From Anaeromyces robustus (Eukaryota > Neocallimastigomycota > Neocallimastigomycetes > Neocallimastigales > Neocallimastigaceae): DNA of 64,000 nucleotides. Shown here piece by piece: positions 25,001 to 35,871 of this stretch; position 1 is the first letter of the stretch; every line of letters starts with the position of its first letter. The stretch covers positions 1 through 64,000 of the forward strand of contig MCFG01000222.1 in the NCBI GenBank assembly GCA_002104895.1, read 5' to 3'. The notes under the pieces were generated by a model. The model made no database searches. It saw only the letters and a list, made by a program, of their open reading frames with translations, and was not told where the DNA came from. Both the position numbers and the translations under genes were made by a program.

Positions 25001-26343
25001 ATGAAAGTAGTAAAAAACAAATTAATAGTTTATGTGAAGTAGAATTAATACCTTATGAAAAATGTAACCTTAATAATGAAAATATAAATAATTTAGATAA
25101 TAATTGTAGGACTTTCTTAGATGAAGATTGTCAAGCATTTTATGAAAATCCATTTAAATTCATTCCAAATTGTCATTTTATGATGAGAAATAATTTTAGA
25201 AATATTGATATATTTGATAAATCAAATGAAAAATATAAATATTATGAAAATAAATGTATTTCTAATAATAATACTGCTACTATTACTTTAATAACTACGT
25301 CTTCTACTATTTCAATTCCTACAACTATTAAACAAACAACAACTACCAAGAAGACAACAACTACTACTTCAATTCCTACAACTATTAATTCAACAACAAC
25401 TACTACTTCAATCCCTACTACTACTAAAAAAACAACAACTACTACTTCAATCCCTACTACTACTAAAAAAACAACTACTACTACTTCAATCCCTACTACT
25501 ACTAAAAAAACAACTACTACTACTTCAATCCCTACTACTAAAAAAACAACAACTACTACTTCAATCCCTACTACTACTAAAAAAATAACTACTACAACTA
25601 CTAAAAAAACAACAACTACTACATCAATCCTTCCAACCACTAAAAAAACAACTACTACAACTACTACCAAAAAAACAACTACTACATCAATCCTTCCAAC
25701 CACTAAAAAAACAACTACTACATCAATCCTTCCAACCACTAAAAAAACAACTACTACATCAATCCTTCCAACCACTAAAAAAACAACTACTACATCAATC
25801 CTTCCAACCACTAAAAAAACAACTACTACATCAATCCTTCCAACCACTAAAAAAACAACTACTACATCAATCCTTCCAACCACTAAAAAAACAACTACTA
25901 CTAAAAAAGCAATAGTTATTACTAAGAAAATAATAATTACTAAAAAAACATCTACAACTACTAAAAAAACATCTACAACTGCTATAAAAACATCTACAAC
26001 TACTAAAAAAACATCTACAACTACTAGAAAAACATCTACAACTACTAGAAAAACATCTACAACTACTAGAAAAACATCTATTGCTACTAAAAGAACATCT
26101 ACTACTTCTAAAAAAACAACTACTAGTAAAAAAACAACTACTACTAAAAAAACAACTACTAGTAAAAAAACAACTACTACTAAAAAAACAACTACTACTA
26201 AAAAAACAACTACTACTAAAAAAACAACTACTAATAAAAAAACAACTACTACTAAAAAAACAACTACTACTAAAAAAACAACTACTACTAAAAAAACTTC
26301 CACAAAAAAGTCTTCAACTAAAAAGACAAAAACAACTAAGTAA
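22051..26343 (+). CDS. secreted subtilisin-like serine protease (S8), copy 2, with long Thr/Lys tail
   Basis: 1430 codons from the ATG at 22051 (an in-frame TTG lies 6 bases upstream but ATG is preferred). Signal peptide about 1-20; I9-like propeptide (NYIVAILRNENDKN); short Asn/Asp linker near 190-208; S8 domain with D267, H322, N406 and S485 (GTSCSTP); CBM18-like module 558-605; six-Cys modules to 1069. The tail 1070-1430 is about 360 residues of Thr/Lys: 12-13-residue repeats TTSIPTTTKKTTT and then TSILPTTKKTTT, followed by TTTKK runs. The tail is basic, unlike that of copy 1, and would be heavily O-glycosylated. The DNA of the tail is a near-perfect minisatellite. Identity to copy 1 is high in the propeptide and catalytic domain. 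Confidence 0.92.
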   Translation: MNNYIIFVIILLLNSFIGVYTEEIKNYNYIVAILRNENDKNYDDERPTIQQKIDELVNDRMNDIYNVIKDNKNTYILSNGEQDKKLNELNSLPFEKRSNVTQKLLFINKRPKLNHSSVLSFEKNSKISKDSEIEYIPFESQLVNHICPISNYYTISVYLSVETAKIVCDMENVLFCEKSMELELPNPQLLKIQNDDNNDNKSKVHYNIDAIKKETQWSDVSVQEISYTPNHLSLLSQSPFANTDKTIDSNFYYPSSAGKGIDIYLIDQGFYANHEDFDRYEGTEDERTLTCDVIIKDNDIHIIKDDEEEKYKCTGIDSYPFHGIMVSSMAGGTLYGVSKKANTHMVAVNFTYLSLVRSLDYILLHGKPNKTVISISVVTYSYIKAFEDKLSDLIDKGFIIFVAAGNDNINCCDQKDSEHFYSFAGYRKAITVGATDTEINGGEGYTKASFSNYGNCIDIFAPGIVTFPYFENGSNTDVAVSLGTSCSTPLVAGIAASIMSEHPEIEFNNELMRKTLMEMSIKDEILFPNLDDIKDTPNQFVNNGKRSIYYPDNVNIQCGKSSNNNNNGICSEGCCTKDGECISFENHPGDKCFIENGCQSEFGYCTTKEKSIKECENELKEMEECLIEISSDLTIDDIITQCNTFNSQKCQIFYENQFSNRSICSIAKEFKQFKNLDYFDKKDIYNNNKDICKNYYKVDEKKCNKHFSKYNDCIIYNLYDDSRYQNIDDLKENKNFIELCSNIKSNKCKKFYKNIEEEILSYPSCAIMYKIDPFDISDYFKDSVEYTLKYYDTLNQKCDSVIDSSVKIENCNKELEEYKDCFLEMPNNNTTNDELVNGCYTFFNDKCYELYHNYKNILPNCYYAQQFQNFPLLNNLSEITETYADICEYNPPKEIKKKFITDCRSTFKNEKCTFEYNAEMTDTELTQKCETYLDENCSRNQYLLDYYGNIACSLIEDEDVVYELNNSIKSCEINKYLCLSMKNDESSKKQINSLCEVELIPYEKCNLNNENINNLDNNCRTFLDEDCQAFYENPFKFIPNCHFMMRNNFRNIDIFDKSNEKYKYYENKCISNNNTATITLITTSSTISIPTTIKQTTTTKKTTTTTSIPTTINSTTTTTSIPTTTKKTTTTTSIPTTTKKTTTTTSIPTTTKKTTTTTSIPTTKKTTTTTSIPTTTKKITTTTTKKTTTTTSILPTTKKTTTTTTTKKTTTTSILPTTKKTTTTSILPTTKKTTTTSILPTTKKTTTTSILPTTKKTTTTSILPTTKKTTTTSILPTTKKTTTTKKAIVITKKIIITKKTSTTTKKTSTTAIKTSTTTKKTSTTTRKTSTTTRKTSTTTRKTSIATKRTSTTSKKTTTSKKTTTTKKTTTSKKTTTTKKTTTTKKTTTTKKTTTNKKTTTTKKTTTTKKTTTTKKTSTKKSSTKKTKTTK
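25300..26340 (+). repeat. coding minisatellite (Thr/Lys tail of protease copy 2)
   Basis: Blocks of 36-39 bp such as ACTACATCAATCCTTCCAAC followed by CACTAAAAAAACA repeat almost without change between about 25610 and 25890. Earlier blocks use TTCAATCCCTACTACTACT, and later ones are 15-bp ACTACTACTAAAAAAACA-type units. The phase always preserves the Thr/Lys frame, so expansion and contraction change tail length only. Confidence 0.9.
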
Positions 26344-26946
26344 ATATAATACTGTCGTAATGAAATGAGTATTTTTTTTATAAAAAAAAAAAAAAAGCCA
26401 AATAATTAATTAAATTTTTTTATTTTTGTTTATATTATATATAAATAAACAAAAATGAAAAAAATGAAAATGTAAATATATTATAATTAATAATATATTT
26501 TTATTTATTTATTTATATATTTATATATATATTATTAATAATAAGATAAATAATGAAATAGATATAATTATCATAATAAAAATAATAAAACAAATATCAT
26601 AGAAAAAAAAAATAAAAAAAAAAATATATTTTTTAATATTTATTATTAAAATATAATTATCAATATCTAATAAATTAATTTAAGTAAATATATTTGAAAC
26701 ACAAAAACAAAAAAAATTAAAAAAAAAAGGCTAAGATTTATTATAAAATTTAATTTATAGTATATTTGTAGCCATGATAAATTTAAATAAAGTATATTTA
26801 TATATATAATGAAAAATAAAATAAAGAATAACAAAAAATAAAATTGAAAATTACAAATATAACATTTTTAAATAAAAAAAACTCTTTATATCATTTATTT
26901 ATTTATTTATTTATTTAAATATTTATTTATTTATTTATTTAAATAT

Positions 26947-27029
<83 letters not shown>

Positions 27030-27715
27030 TAATTTAATTCATAATTTTTATCAAACCAATTATAATAAATAACAATTTAATTATAAAATATAAAAAAAAA
27101 TATGAAACTAATTTGTATGAATTATAGTAAAATTTAGTGTAACACAGTGATACATAAAATAGAATTTTTAATTATTTAACTTTTTAATTGTTTAACTTAA
27201 ATTTTTATTATTTATTTCATACATTATTAAAAAATTATTTTAGTACTCCAACAAAAAAAATATATATAAAATATAATTAAATATTATTTTAATGGAAATT
27301 CTATTTTTTTTTTTTTTCAAAATTTATATTAAACTCAATGATTTAATAAATAAATAAATATTAAACTTTTTATATTTATATAGATTATTCATAATCTTTT
27401 ATTCTTTCCAATTATATACAGATTATCTCCTATTTTTTTTTTTTTTTTAATAATTTATTATGTTTTTTCTATAAAAATAAGAAAATTTCTTTATACAAGC
27501 TTTGCAAAAAAAAAAAAAAATTAAATTCATATATAAAATTTTATTAAATTATTAAAAATTAAAAATATAAAAAAATAAAATATAAAAAATAAAATATAAA
27601 AAATAAAATATAAAAAATAATAAAAATAAAATAAAAAAATAATATTAAAAAATAAATTAATAAAATAGTATTACAAAAATAAATGAAAATATATAAACAA
27701 AAATAATATTTAAAA
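26344..27715. other. AT-rich spacer between protease copies 2 and 3
   Basis: No gene seen. Holds a long (ATTT)n array (about 26896-27030) and an A-rich leader of some 190 bases before copy 3. Confidence 0.5.
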
Positions 27716-30700
27716 ATGTATAATAACTATTTATTAATTCTTTTAACTTTATTATTTAATTTTTTTATTTGTGCTTATTCTAAAGAAATAAAAAATGATA
27801 ATTATATTGTAGGTATTTTAAGAAATGAAAATGATAAGAATTATGATGATGTCAGTATAAATATTCAAAAAGAAATTGATGAGTTTATCAATGATAAAAT
27901 GAATGATATTTATAATATTATTAAAGAAAATAAAGATACTTATGGAAAAGATGATGAAAAATTAAATGAATTAAATTCTATTCAATTTAATAAACGTTCA
28001 AATGAAACTGAAAAATTATTATTCATAAATAAAAGATTAAAATCTAATCATAATTCTGTACTTTCTTCAGAATTTTCTAAATCTTCAAAAGGTTCGAAAG
28101 TTGAATATATTCCTATTGAATCAACTTTAGTTAATCATATTTGTCCAATTTCAAATTATTATGCTATTAATGTGTATCTTTCAGATGAAACTGCAAAAAT
28201 TGTACGAAATATGAAAAATGTTATATTTTGTGAAAAATCAATAAATTTAAAATCCACTATTCCTAAACCATTAAAACATAAAGAAAAAAGAAATAATTAT
28301 AGTAATATTAATAATAATGATATTAATAATAATGATATTAATAATAATGATATTAATAATAATGATAATGATGATAATGATAATGATGATAATAATTCAA
28401 AGTTATATTATAATATTAATGCTATTAAAAAGGAAACTCAATGGTCTGATGTTAGTGTACAAGAAATTTCTTATACTCCAAATCATTTATCATTACTTTC
28501 TCAATCTCCTTTAGTTAACAAAAATAAAACTATTGATTTTAATTTTTATTATCCAAGTTCAGCAGGTAAAGGTATTGATATTTATCTAATTGATCAAGGT
28601 TTATATTCAAATCATGAAGATTTCAATAGATATGAAGGAACTGAAGATGAACGTACTATTACTTGTGATGCTATTGTTAAAGATAATGATGTATATATTA
28701 CTAAAGATGATGAAGAAGAAAGATATCAATGTTCTGGAGATGATGATTATCCTTATCATGGTACAATGGTTTCATCTATGGCAGGAGGAACATTATATGG
28801 TGTTTCTAAAAAAGCAAATATTCATATGATCGGTATAAATGTTAATACTCTTAGTACATTAAAAAGTCTTGATTATATTTTACTTCATGGTAAACCACAT
28901 AAAACAGTTATAAGTATATCTATTGGTTTTTATTTTTATGATAAAGCATTAGATGATAAACTTACTGATTTAATTAATAAAGGATTTATTATTGTTACTG
29001 GTGCTGGTAATGATGAAAATAATTATTGTGTTGATAAGTATTCCGATCACTTTTTCAGTTTCCAAGGATATCGTAAATCTATAGTTGTTGGTGCCATTGA
29101 TACTGAATTAAATGGTGATGGATATACTAAATCATTTTATTCAAACTATGGAAATTGTGTTGATATATTTGCTCCTGGTTTAGTAACATTTCCATACAAT
29201 GAATATGGTTCCACTACTGATGTTAATACGCTTGAAGGAACATCATGTGCTACACCTATTGTTGCTGGTATTATTGCTTCAATTATGTCAGAACATCCTG
29301 AAATTAAATTTAATAATGAATCAATGAGAAAAACTTTAATAGAAATGTCAATTAAAGATAAAATTCTTTTCCCAAATTTAGATGACACCAAAGATACTCC
29401 AAATCGATTTGTTAATAATGGAAAGCGTAGTATTTATTATCCAGACAATGTTAATATTCAATGTGGAAAATCTTCCAATAATAATAATAATAATGGTATT
29501 TGTTCTGAAGGATGTTGTACTAAAGATGGTGAATGTATTTCTTTTGAAAATCATCCAGACGATAAATGTTTTATTGAAAATGGATGTCAAAGTGAATTTG
29601 GATATTGTACAACCAAAGAAAAATCAATTGAAGAATGTGAAAATGAAATAAAAGAAAATGAAGAATGTTTAATTGAAATTTCATTAGATTTAACAATAGA
29701 TGATATTATTACTCAATGTAATACTTTTAATTCTCAAAAATGTCAAATTTTTTACCAAAATCAATTTTCTAATCGTAGTATTTGTTCAATTGCTAAAGAA
29801 TTTAAACAATTTAAAAAGTATGATGATTTTGATTTTAATAAATATAATAACAATAAAAATATTTGTAATGATCATTTTGGTACCGATATAATCAAATGTA
29901 AGAAGCATATTACCAGTTTTAATGATTGTATACTTGAAGAAGAATTATTTGATGATTTTAATAATACAGAAATTGATGAATTAAAAGAAAATAAATATTT
30001 CGTTGAAACATGTGGAAGTATCAAATCGGATAAATGTGAAAAATTTTATAAAAATATAGAAGAAGAAATATTAAGTTATCCTTCATGTTCCATCATTAAT
30101 AAATTACAGAAAATAAATATTTCAAAATATTTCGATGATGTATCTGTTGACTATACATTAAATAATTATAAAATATTAAGTAGCAAATGCGATAATATAA
30201 TTGACCTTTCAGTTAAGATTGAAAATTGTAATAAAGAATTAGAAGAATATAAAGATTGTTTCCTTAATATGCCAAATAATACTACTACCGATGATGAACT
30301 TACAGAAAATTGTTATACATTTATTAACCCGAATTGTTACAATTTATACTATGATTACAAAAGTGTCTTACCAAATTGTCATTACGCTCAACAATTTCAA
30401 AATTTCACTTTATTAAATAATTTACCGGAAATTACTAATACTTATATGGATATTTGTAAATATAACCCACCTAAAAATATAAAAGCAAAATTTATTTCAG
30501 ATTGTAGATCTTATTTAATAGATGAAAAATGTATATTTGATTATAATTTTGAAATGACAAATGAAGAATTAATTCAAAAATGTGAAATTTATACTAAAGA
30601 ATGTACTAACAATTACTTAAATCAATATCTAAATATTCCTGGTTGCCGTTTAGTTGAAGATAAGGATGTAATACACGAATTTTATTTTTCAAAATCAAAA

Positions 30701-31498
30701 ATAAAGGATAATAAGCATTTATGTATGAGTATGAAAGGAAATGATAATGATATTCATGAAGTTAATAATTTATGTGAAATAGAATTAGAAAGATATAAAA
30801 TTTGTAATCTTAATACTAATAAGGAGTTTATCAATGAAAATAATTTAAAAAGTAATTGTATTAATTTCTTAAACGAAGAATGTCAAGCATTTTATAAAAA
30901 TCCATTTAAAAATATTCCATATTGTCATTATGCAATGAAAAATAATTTTAGAAATATTGAAATATTTGATAAATCAAATGAAAAATATAAGTATTATGAA
31001 GAAATATGTCTTTCTAATAATAGTACTATTATTTCAACCACTTCTTCTATTATTTCAACTGATGCAACTCCTACTTCATCCCCAACTTCAACTACTAAAA
31101 AAACAACCACTATTAAAAAAACAACCACTACTAAAAAAGAAAACACTACTAAAAAAGAAACCACTACTAAAAAAACAACCATTACTAAAAAAACAAATAC
31201 TACTAAAAAAACAACCTCCACTAAAAAAATAACCACTACTAAAAAAACAAAAACAACCACTATTAAAAAAACAATCTCTACAAAAAAAACAACCACTACT
31301 AAAAAAACAACCTCCACTAAAAAAACAAACACTACTAAAAAAACAACCTCTACTAAAAAAACAAACACTACTAAAAAAACAACCTCTACTAAAAAAACAA
31401 ACACTACTAAAAAAACAACCTCTACTAAAAAAACAATCTCTACTAAAAAAACAACCTCTACTAAAAAAACAATCTCTACTAAAAAAAACAAAAATTAA
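27716..31498 (+). CDS. secreted subtilisin-like serine protease (S8), copy 3
   Basis: 1260 codons. Signal peptide (MYNNYLLILLTLLFNFFICA); I9-like propeptide; an Asn/Asp/Ile linker with NNNDI repeated four times where copy 1 has Pro/Ser; S8 domain with D293 (DQG), H348 (HGT), N432 (GAGND) and S510 (GTSCATP); CBM18-like module 583-631; five six-Cys modules to 1098; Thr/Lys tail 1099-1260 built on TTKKT/TSTKK units. HGT is canonical here, whereas copies 1 and 2 have HGI. Bases from about 28524 to 31703, i.e. from within the catalytic domain through about 200 bp of 3' flank, were duplicated in tandem to give the truncated copy 4. Probably secreted and wall-associated. Confidence 0.92.
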   Translation: MYNNYLLILLTLLFNFFICAYSKEIKNDNYIVGILRNENDKNYDDVSINIQKEIDEFINDKMNDIYNIIKENKDTYGKDDEKLNELNSIQFNKRSNETEKLLFINKRLKSNHNSVLSSEFSKSSKGSKVEYIPIESTLVNHICPISNYYAINVYLSDETAKIVRNMKNVIFCEKSINLKSTIPKPLKHKEKRNNYSNINNNDINNNDINNNDINNNDNDDNDNDDNNSKLYYNINAIKKETQWSDVSVQEISYTPNHLSLLSQSPLVNKNKTIDFNFYYPSSAGKGIDIYLIDQGLYSNHEDFNRYEGTEDERTITCDAIVKDNDVYITKDDEEERYQCSGDDDYPYHGTMVSSMAGGTLYGVSKKANIHMIGINVNTLSTLKSLDYILLHGKPHKTVISISIGFYFYDKALDDKLTDLINKGFIIVTGAGNDENNYCVDKYSDHFFSFQGYRKSIVVGAIDTELNGDGYTKSFYSNYGNCVDIFAPGLVTFPYNEYGSTTDVNTLEGTSCATPIVAGIIASIMSEHPEIKFNNESMRKTLIEMSIKDKILFPNLDDTKDTPNRFVNNGKRSIYYPDNVNIQCGKSSNNNNNNGICSEGCCTKDGECISFENHPDDKCFIENGCQSEFGYCTTKEKSIEECENEIKENEECLIEISLDLTIDDIITQCNTFNSQKCQIFYQNQFSNRSICSIAKEFKQFKKYDDFDFNKYNNNKNICNDHFGTDIIKCKKHITSFNDCILEEELFDDFNNTEIDELKENKYFVETCGSIKSDKCEKFYKNIEEEILSYPSCSIINKLQKINISKYFDDVSVDYTLNNYKILSSKCDNIIDLSVKIENCNKELEEYKDCFLNMPNNTTTDDELTENCYTFINPNCYNLYYDYKSVLPNCHYAQQFQNFTLLNNLPEITNTYMDICKYNPPKNIKAKFISDCRSYLIDEKCIFDYNFEMTNEELIQKCEIYTKECTNNYLNQYLNIPGCRLVEDKDVIHEFYFSKSKIKDNKHLCMSMKGNDNDIHEVNNLCEIELERYKICNLNTNKEFINENNLKSNCINFLNEECQAFYKNPFKNIPYCHYAMKNNFRNIEIFDKSNEKYKYYEEICLSNNSTIISTTSSIISTDATPTSSPTSTTKKTTTIKKTTTTKKENTTKKETTTKKTTITKKTNTTKKTTSTKKITTTKKTKTTTIKKTISTKKTTTTKKTTSTKKTNTTKKTTSTKKTNTTKKTTSTKKTNTTKKTTSTKKTISTKKTTSTKKTISTKKNKN

Positions 31499-31703
31499 CC
31501 ACTACAAAATAAAACAAAAAAAAAGTATTTTACTAAAAAAATATATATATTAAAAAACAGAAAAAAGAATGAAATAAATACCATACAATATAATTCCTTC
31601 TGTAAAGAAATAATTATGATAATATAAATCCAAAATTATTTATAATATTTATAAATAATTTTTTATAAACATTTTATTTAAAAAAATAAAATAAGATATT
31701 TAT

Positions 31704-34700
31704 AAAACTATTGATTCTAATTTTTATTATCCAAGTTCAGCAGGTAAAGGTATTGATATTTATCTAATTGATCAAGGTTTATATTCAAATCATGAAGATT
31801 TCAATAGATATGAAGGAACTGAAGATGAACGTACTATTACTTGTGATGCTATTGTTAAAGATAATGATGTATATATTACTAAAGATGATGAAGAAGAAAG
31901 ATATCAATGTTCTGGAGATGATAGTTATCCTTATCATGGTACAATGGTTTCATCTATGGCAGGAGGAACATTATATGGTGTTTCTAAAAAAGCAAATATT
32001 CATATGATTGGTATGGATATTACTACTCTTAGTGCATTAAGAAGTCTTGATTATATTTTACTTCATGGTAAACCACATAAAACAGTTATAAGTATGTCCG
32101 TGGGTCAACCTGCCTATTTTAAAGCATTTGATGATAAACTTACTGATTTAATTAATAAAGGATTTATTATTGTTACTGGTGCTGGTAATGATGAAAGTAA
32201 TTATTGTGTTGATAAATATTCCGATCACTTTTACAGTTTCCAAGGATATCGTAAAGCTATAGTTGTTGGTGCCATTGATACTGAATTAAATGGTGATGAA
32301 TATACTAAATCATTTTATTCAAACTATGGAAATTGTGTTGATATATTTGCTCCAGGTTTAGTAACATTTCCATACAATCCATATGGTTCCACTACTGATG
32401 TTAATATGCTTCAAGGAACATCATGTGCTACACCTATTGTTGCTGGTATTATTGCTTCAATTATGTCAGAACATCCTGAAATTGAATTTAATAATGAATT
32501 AATGAGAAAAACTTTAATAGAAATGTCAATTAAAGATAAAATACTTTTCCCAAATTTAGATGACATCAAAGATACTCCAAATCGATTTGTTAATAATGGA
32601 AAACGTAGTATTTATTATCCAAATGATGTTAATATTCAATGTGGAAAATCTTCCAATAATAATAATAATGGTATTTGTTCTGAAGGATGTTGTACCAAAG
32701 ATGGTGAATGTATTTCTTTTGAAAATCATCCAGGCGATAAATGTTTTATTGAAAATGGATGTCAAAGTGAATTTGGATATTGTACAACCAAAGAAAAATC
32801 AATTGAAGAATGTGAAAATGAAATAAAAGAAAATGAAGAATGTTTAATTGAAATTTCATTAGATTTAACAATAGATGATATTATTACTCAATGTAATACT
32901 TTTAATTCTCAAAAATGTCAAATATTTTATCAAAATCAATTTTCTAATCGTAGTATTTGTTCAATTGCTAAAGAATTTAAACAATTTAAAAAATATGACG
33001 ATTTAAATTTTAATAAATATCATAACAATAAAAATATTTGCAAAGATCAATTTAATATTGATGAAATCAAATGTGAAAAACATATTAACAGTTTTGATAA
33101 TTGCTTAATCTTAAGTTTATATGATGATGAAGATTATACAAATATCGACGAATTAAAAGAAAATGAATTTTTCATTGAAGCATGTGGAAGTATCAAATCG
33201 GATAAATGTAAAAGATTTTATAAAGATATTGAAAAAGAAATATTAAGTAATCCTTCATGTGCCATTGTAAATAAAATTCATCCTATTGATATTCAATATC
33301 ATTTTGATGATATTTTTATTAATCGAACATTAACATATTATGATCAATTTAATAGTCAATGCGATAATATAATTGACTCTTCAGTAAAAATTGAAAATTG
33401 TAATAAACAATTAGAAGAATATAAAGATTGTTTCCTTGATATGCCAAATAATACTACTACCGATGATGAACTTATAGAAAATTGTTATATATTTGCTAAC
33501 CCAAAATGTTACGATTTATATTTTAATTACAATATTGACTTACCAAATTGTCATTATGCTCAACAATTTCAAAATTTCACTTTATTAAATAATTTACCGG
33601 AAATTACTGATACTTATATGGATATTTGTAAATATAACCCACCTAAAAATATAAAAGCAAAATTTATTTCAGATTGTAGATCATATGTAAAAGATGAAAA
33701 ATGTACGTTTAAATATTATCCTGAAATGACAGATGAAGAATTAAGTCAAAAATGTGAAATTTATTTTGAAGAAGATTGTAGTAGTTTAAATTATTTAGTA
33801 AATTATAGTAGTAGTCCTGCTTGTCAGTTAATTGAAATTAAAGATATTACATATGAATTAAATGCTGCCAGAAATGATGTTGATAATAATAATAATTTAT
33901 GTATGAGTATGAAAGGAAGTGATAGTGATATTCAAGAAGTTAATAATTTATGTGATATGGAATTAGAAGGATATAAAAATTGTAATCTTAATACTAATAA
34001 AGAATTTATCAATGAAAATGATTTAAAAAATAATTGTATAAATTTCTTAAATGAAGAATGTCAAGCATATTATGAAAATCCATTTAAATATATTCCATAT
34101 TGTCATTATGCAATGAAAAATAATTTTAGAAATATTGAAATATTTGATAAATCAAATGAAAAATATAAGTATTATGAAGAAATATGTCTTTCTAATAATA
34201 GTACTATTATTTCAACCACTTCTTCTATTATTTCAACCACTTCTTCTATTATTTCAACTGATGCAACTCCTACTTCATCCCCAACTTCAACTACTAAAAA
34301 AACAACCACTATTAAAAAAACAAGCACTACTAAAAAAGAAACTACTACAAAAAAAACAACCTCTAGTAAAAAAGAAATCACTACTAAAAAAACAACCTCT
34401 ACTAAAAAAGTAACCTCTACTAAAAAAGTAACCTCTACTAAAAAAACAACTACTACTAAAAAAACAAAAACAACTTCTACTAAAAAAACAAAAACAACCT
34501 CTACTAAAAAAACAACTACTACTAAAAAAACAAAAACAACTTCTACTAAAAAAACAAAAACAACCTCTACTAAAAAAACAACTACTACTAAAAAAACAAA
34601 AACAACTTCTACTAAAAAAACAAAAACAACCTCTACTAAAAAAACAACTACTACTAAAAAAACAAAAACAACCACTACTAAAAAAACAACCTCTACTAAA

Positions 34701-34978
34701 AAAACAACCTCTACTAAAAAAACAACCTCTACTAAAAAAACAACCTCTACTAAAAAAAACAAAAATTAACCACTACAAAATAAAACAAAAAAAAGTATTT
34801 TACTAAAGAATATATATTAAAATATTAAAAAACAGAAAAAAGAATTAAATAAATACCATACAATTTAATTCCTTCTGTAAAGAAATAATTATGATAATAT
34901 AAATCCAAAATTGTTTATAATATTTATAAATAATTTTTTATAAATATTTTATTTAAAAAAATAAAATAAGATATTTAT
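31704..34978 (+). repeat. tandem duplicate of 28524-31703
   Basis: The block starts in the middle of the protease catalytic domain (ACTATTGATTCTAATTTTTA, as at copy 3) and runs through the tail and the same 3' flank (CCACTACAAAATAAAACAAA ... AAGATATTTAT). It is joined directly after the 3' flank of copy 3, with a few shared bases (ATAAAAC / TATAAAAC) at the junction. Unit length is about 3.2-3.3 kb; the size difference lies mainly in the Thr/Lys tail. Confidence 0.9.
31707..34769 (+). pseudogene. 5'-truncated subtilisin-like protease, copy 4
   Basis: The open frame runs without a stop from 31707 (ACT ATT GAT, inside the catalytic domain) to 34769. It lacks the signal peptide, propeptide and start of the S8 domain. 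The triad codons are all still there (Asp at 31770, His at 31935, Ser at 32421). The first in-frame ATG is at 31944, after both Asp and His, so a protein made from it (941 codons) could not be a working protease and would not enter the secretory pathway. The CBM18-like module, five six-Cys modules and Thr/Lys tail are intact, so the duplication is recent. Upstream lies a copied 3' flank, not a promoter-like leader. It could serve as a donor for gene conversion. Confidence 0.85.
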
Positions 34979-35120
34979 TTTATTTTAAAAATTATTTTAT
35001 ATACATTATGATGTATTTTAATATATAAACAAATGTAATAATAAAATATAAGTTTTAAATTTTAAAAAAAAAAAAAAAAGGAAACCAAAATTTATCTTAA
35101 TTTTAATTAAAATTATTATT

Positions 35121-35270
<150 letters not shown>

Positions 35271-35325
35271 TATAATTATTTTTACGAATAGAATTATAAA
35301 ATAAGCATAAAAAATAAAAAATAAT

Positions 35326-35400
35326 ACACTTGAATAATAATAAATAATTTTTATTCAAGTGTATTAAGAAGTCTTGATTATATTTTACTTCATGGTAAAC
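35326..35400 (+). pseudogene. orphan 41-bp protease fragment flanked by a hairpin
   Basis: 35360-35400 matches the catalytic-domain segment at about 32032-32073 of copy 4 with only one or two visible differences (AAGAAGTCTTGATTATATTT), with no protease sequence on either side. It begins at the edge of a perfect 12-bp inverted repeat, ACACTTGAATAA (35326-35337) with TTATTCAAGTGT (35351-35362). It looks like a small templated insertion made during repair. Confidence 0.65.
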
Positions 35401-35832
35401 TTTTTTATCTATTCCTATCACTTTATTTCATTTACCTAATACTTTATTTTTTTGTAAATAATAAGTTATAGAAAAATAACTAATTTTTGCATATGACCAA
35501 AATTATAAGGCAATAACTTGTAATATTTAATATTGTTAATGGAGGAAAAAAAAATCCAAGTTCACTTATCAAAGATTTCACAATTATTAAAATATAAATA
35601 AATGATGAACTAATAATATAAATGACTGGATTTTGATAATTTTGTTAACTGAATAATTTTTGATTATTCATATAAAGAAAAATAAGTGAATTTTTAGTTT
35701 TTTTTTTTTTTTAATTTTTTTTTTCTTAAATTGAAATTGCTTATATATTATTTATATTATTTTCTACAAGACTGGAAAATATAAATTTCTTAAATAAAAT
35801 AATAATAAAATATTATAAAATTAATTAATTCC

Positions 35833-35871
<39 letters not shown>

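Noticed and set aside
25242-26303. 353-codon minus-strand Val/Leu-rich open frame
   Set aside because: Antisense shadow of the Thr/Lys minisatellite. The same happens at 30994-31491 and 34172-34762.
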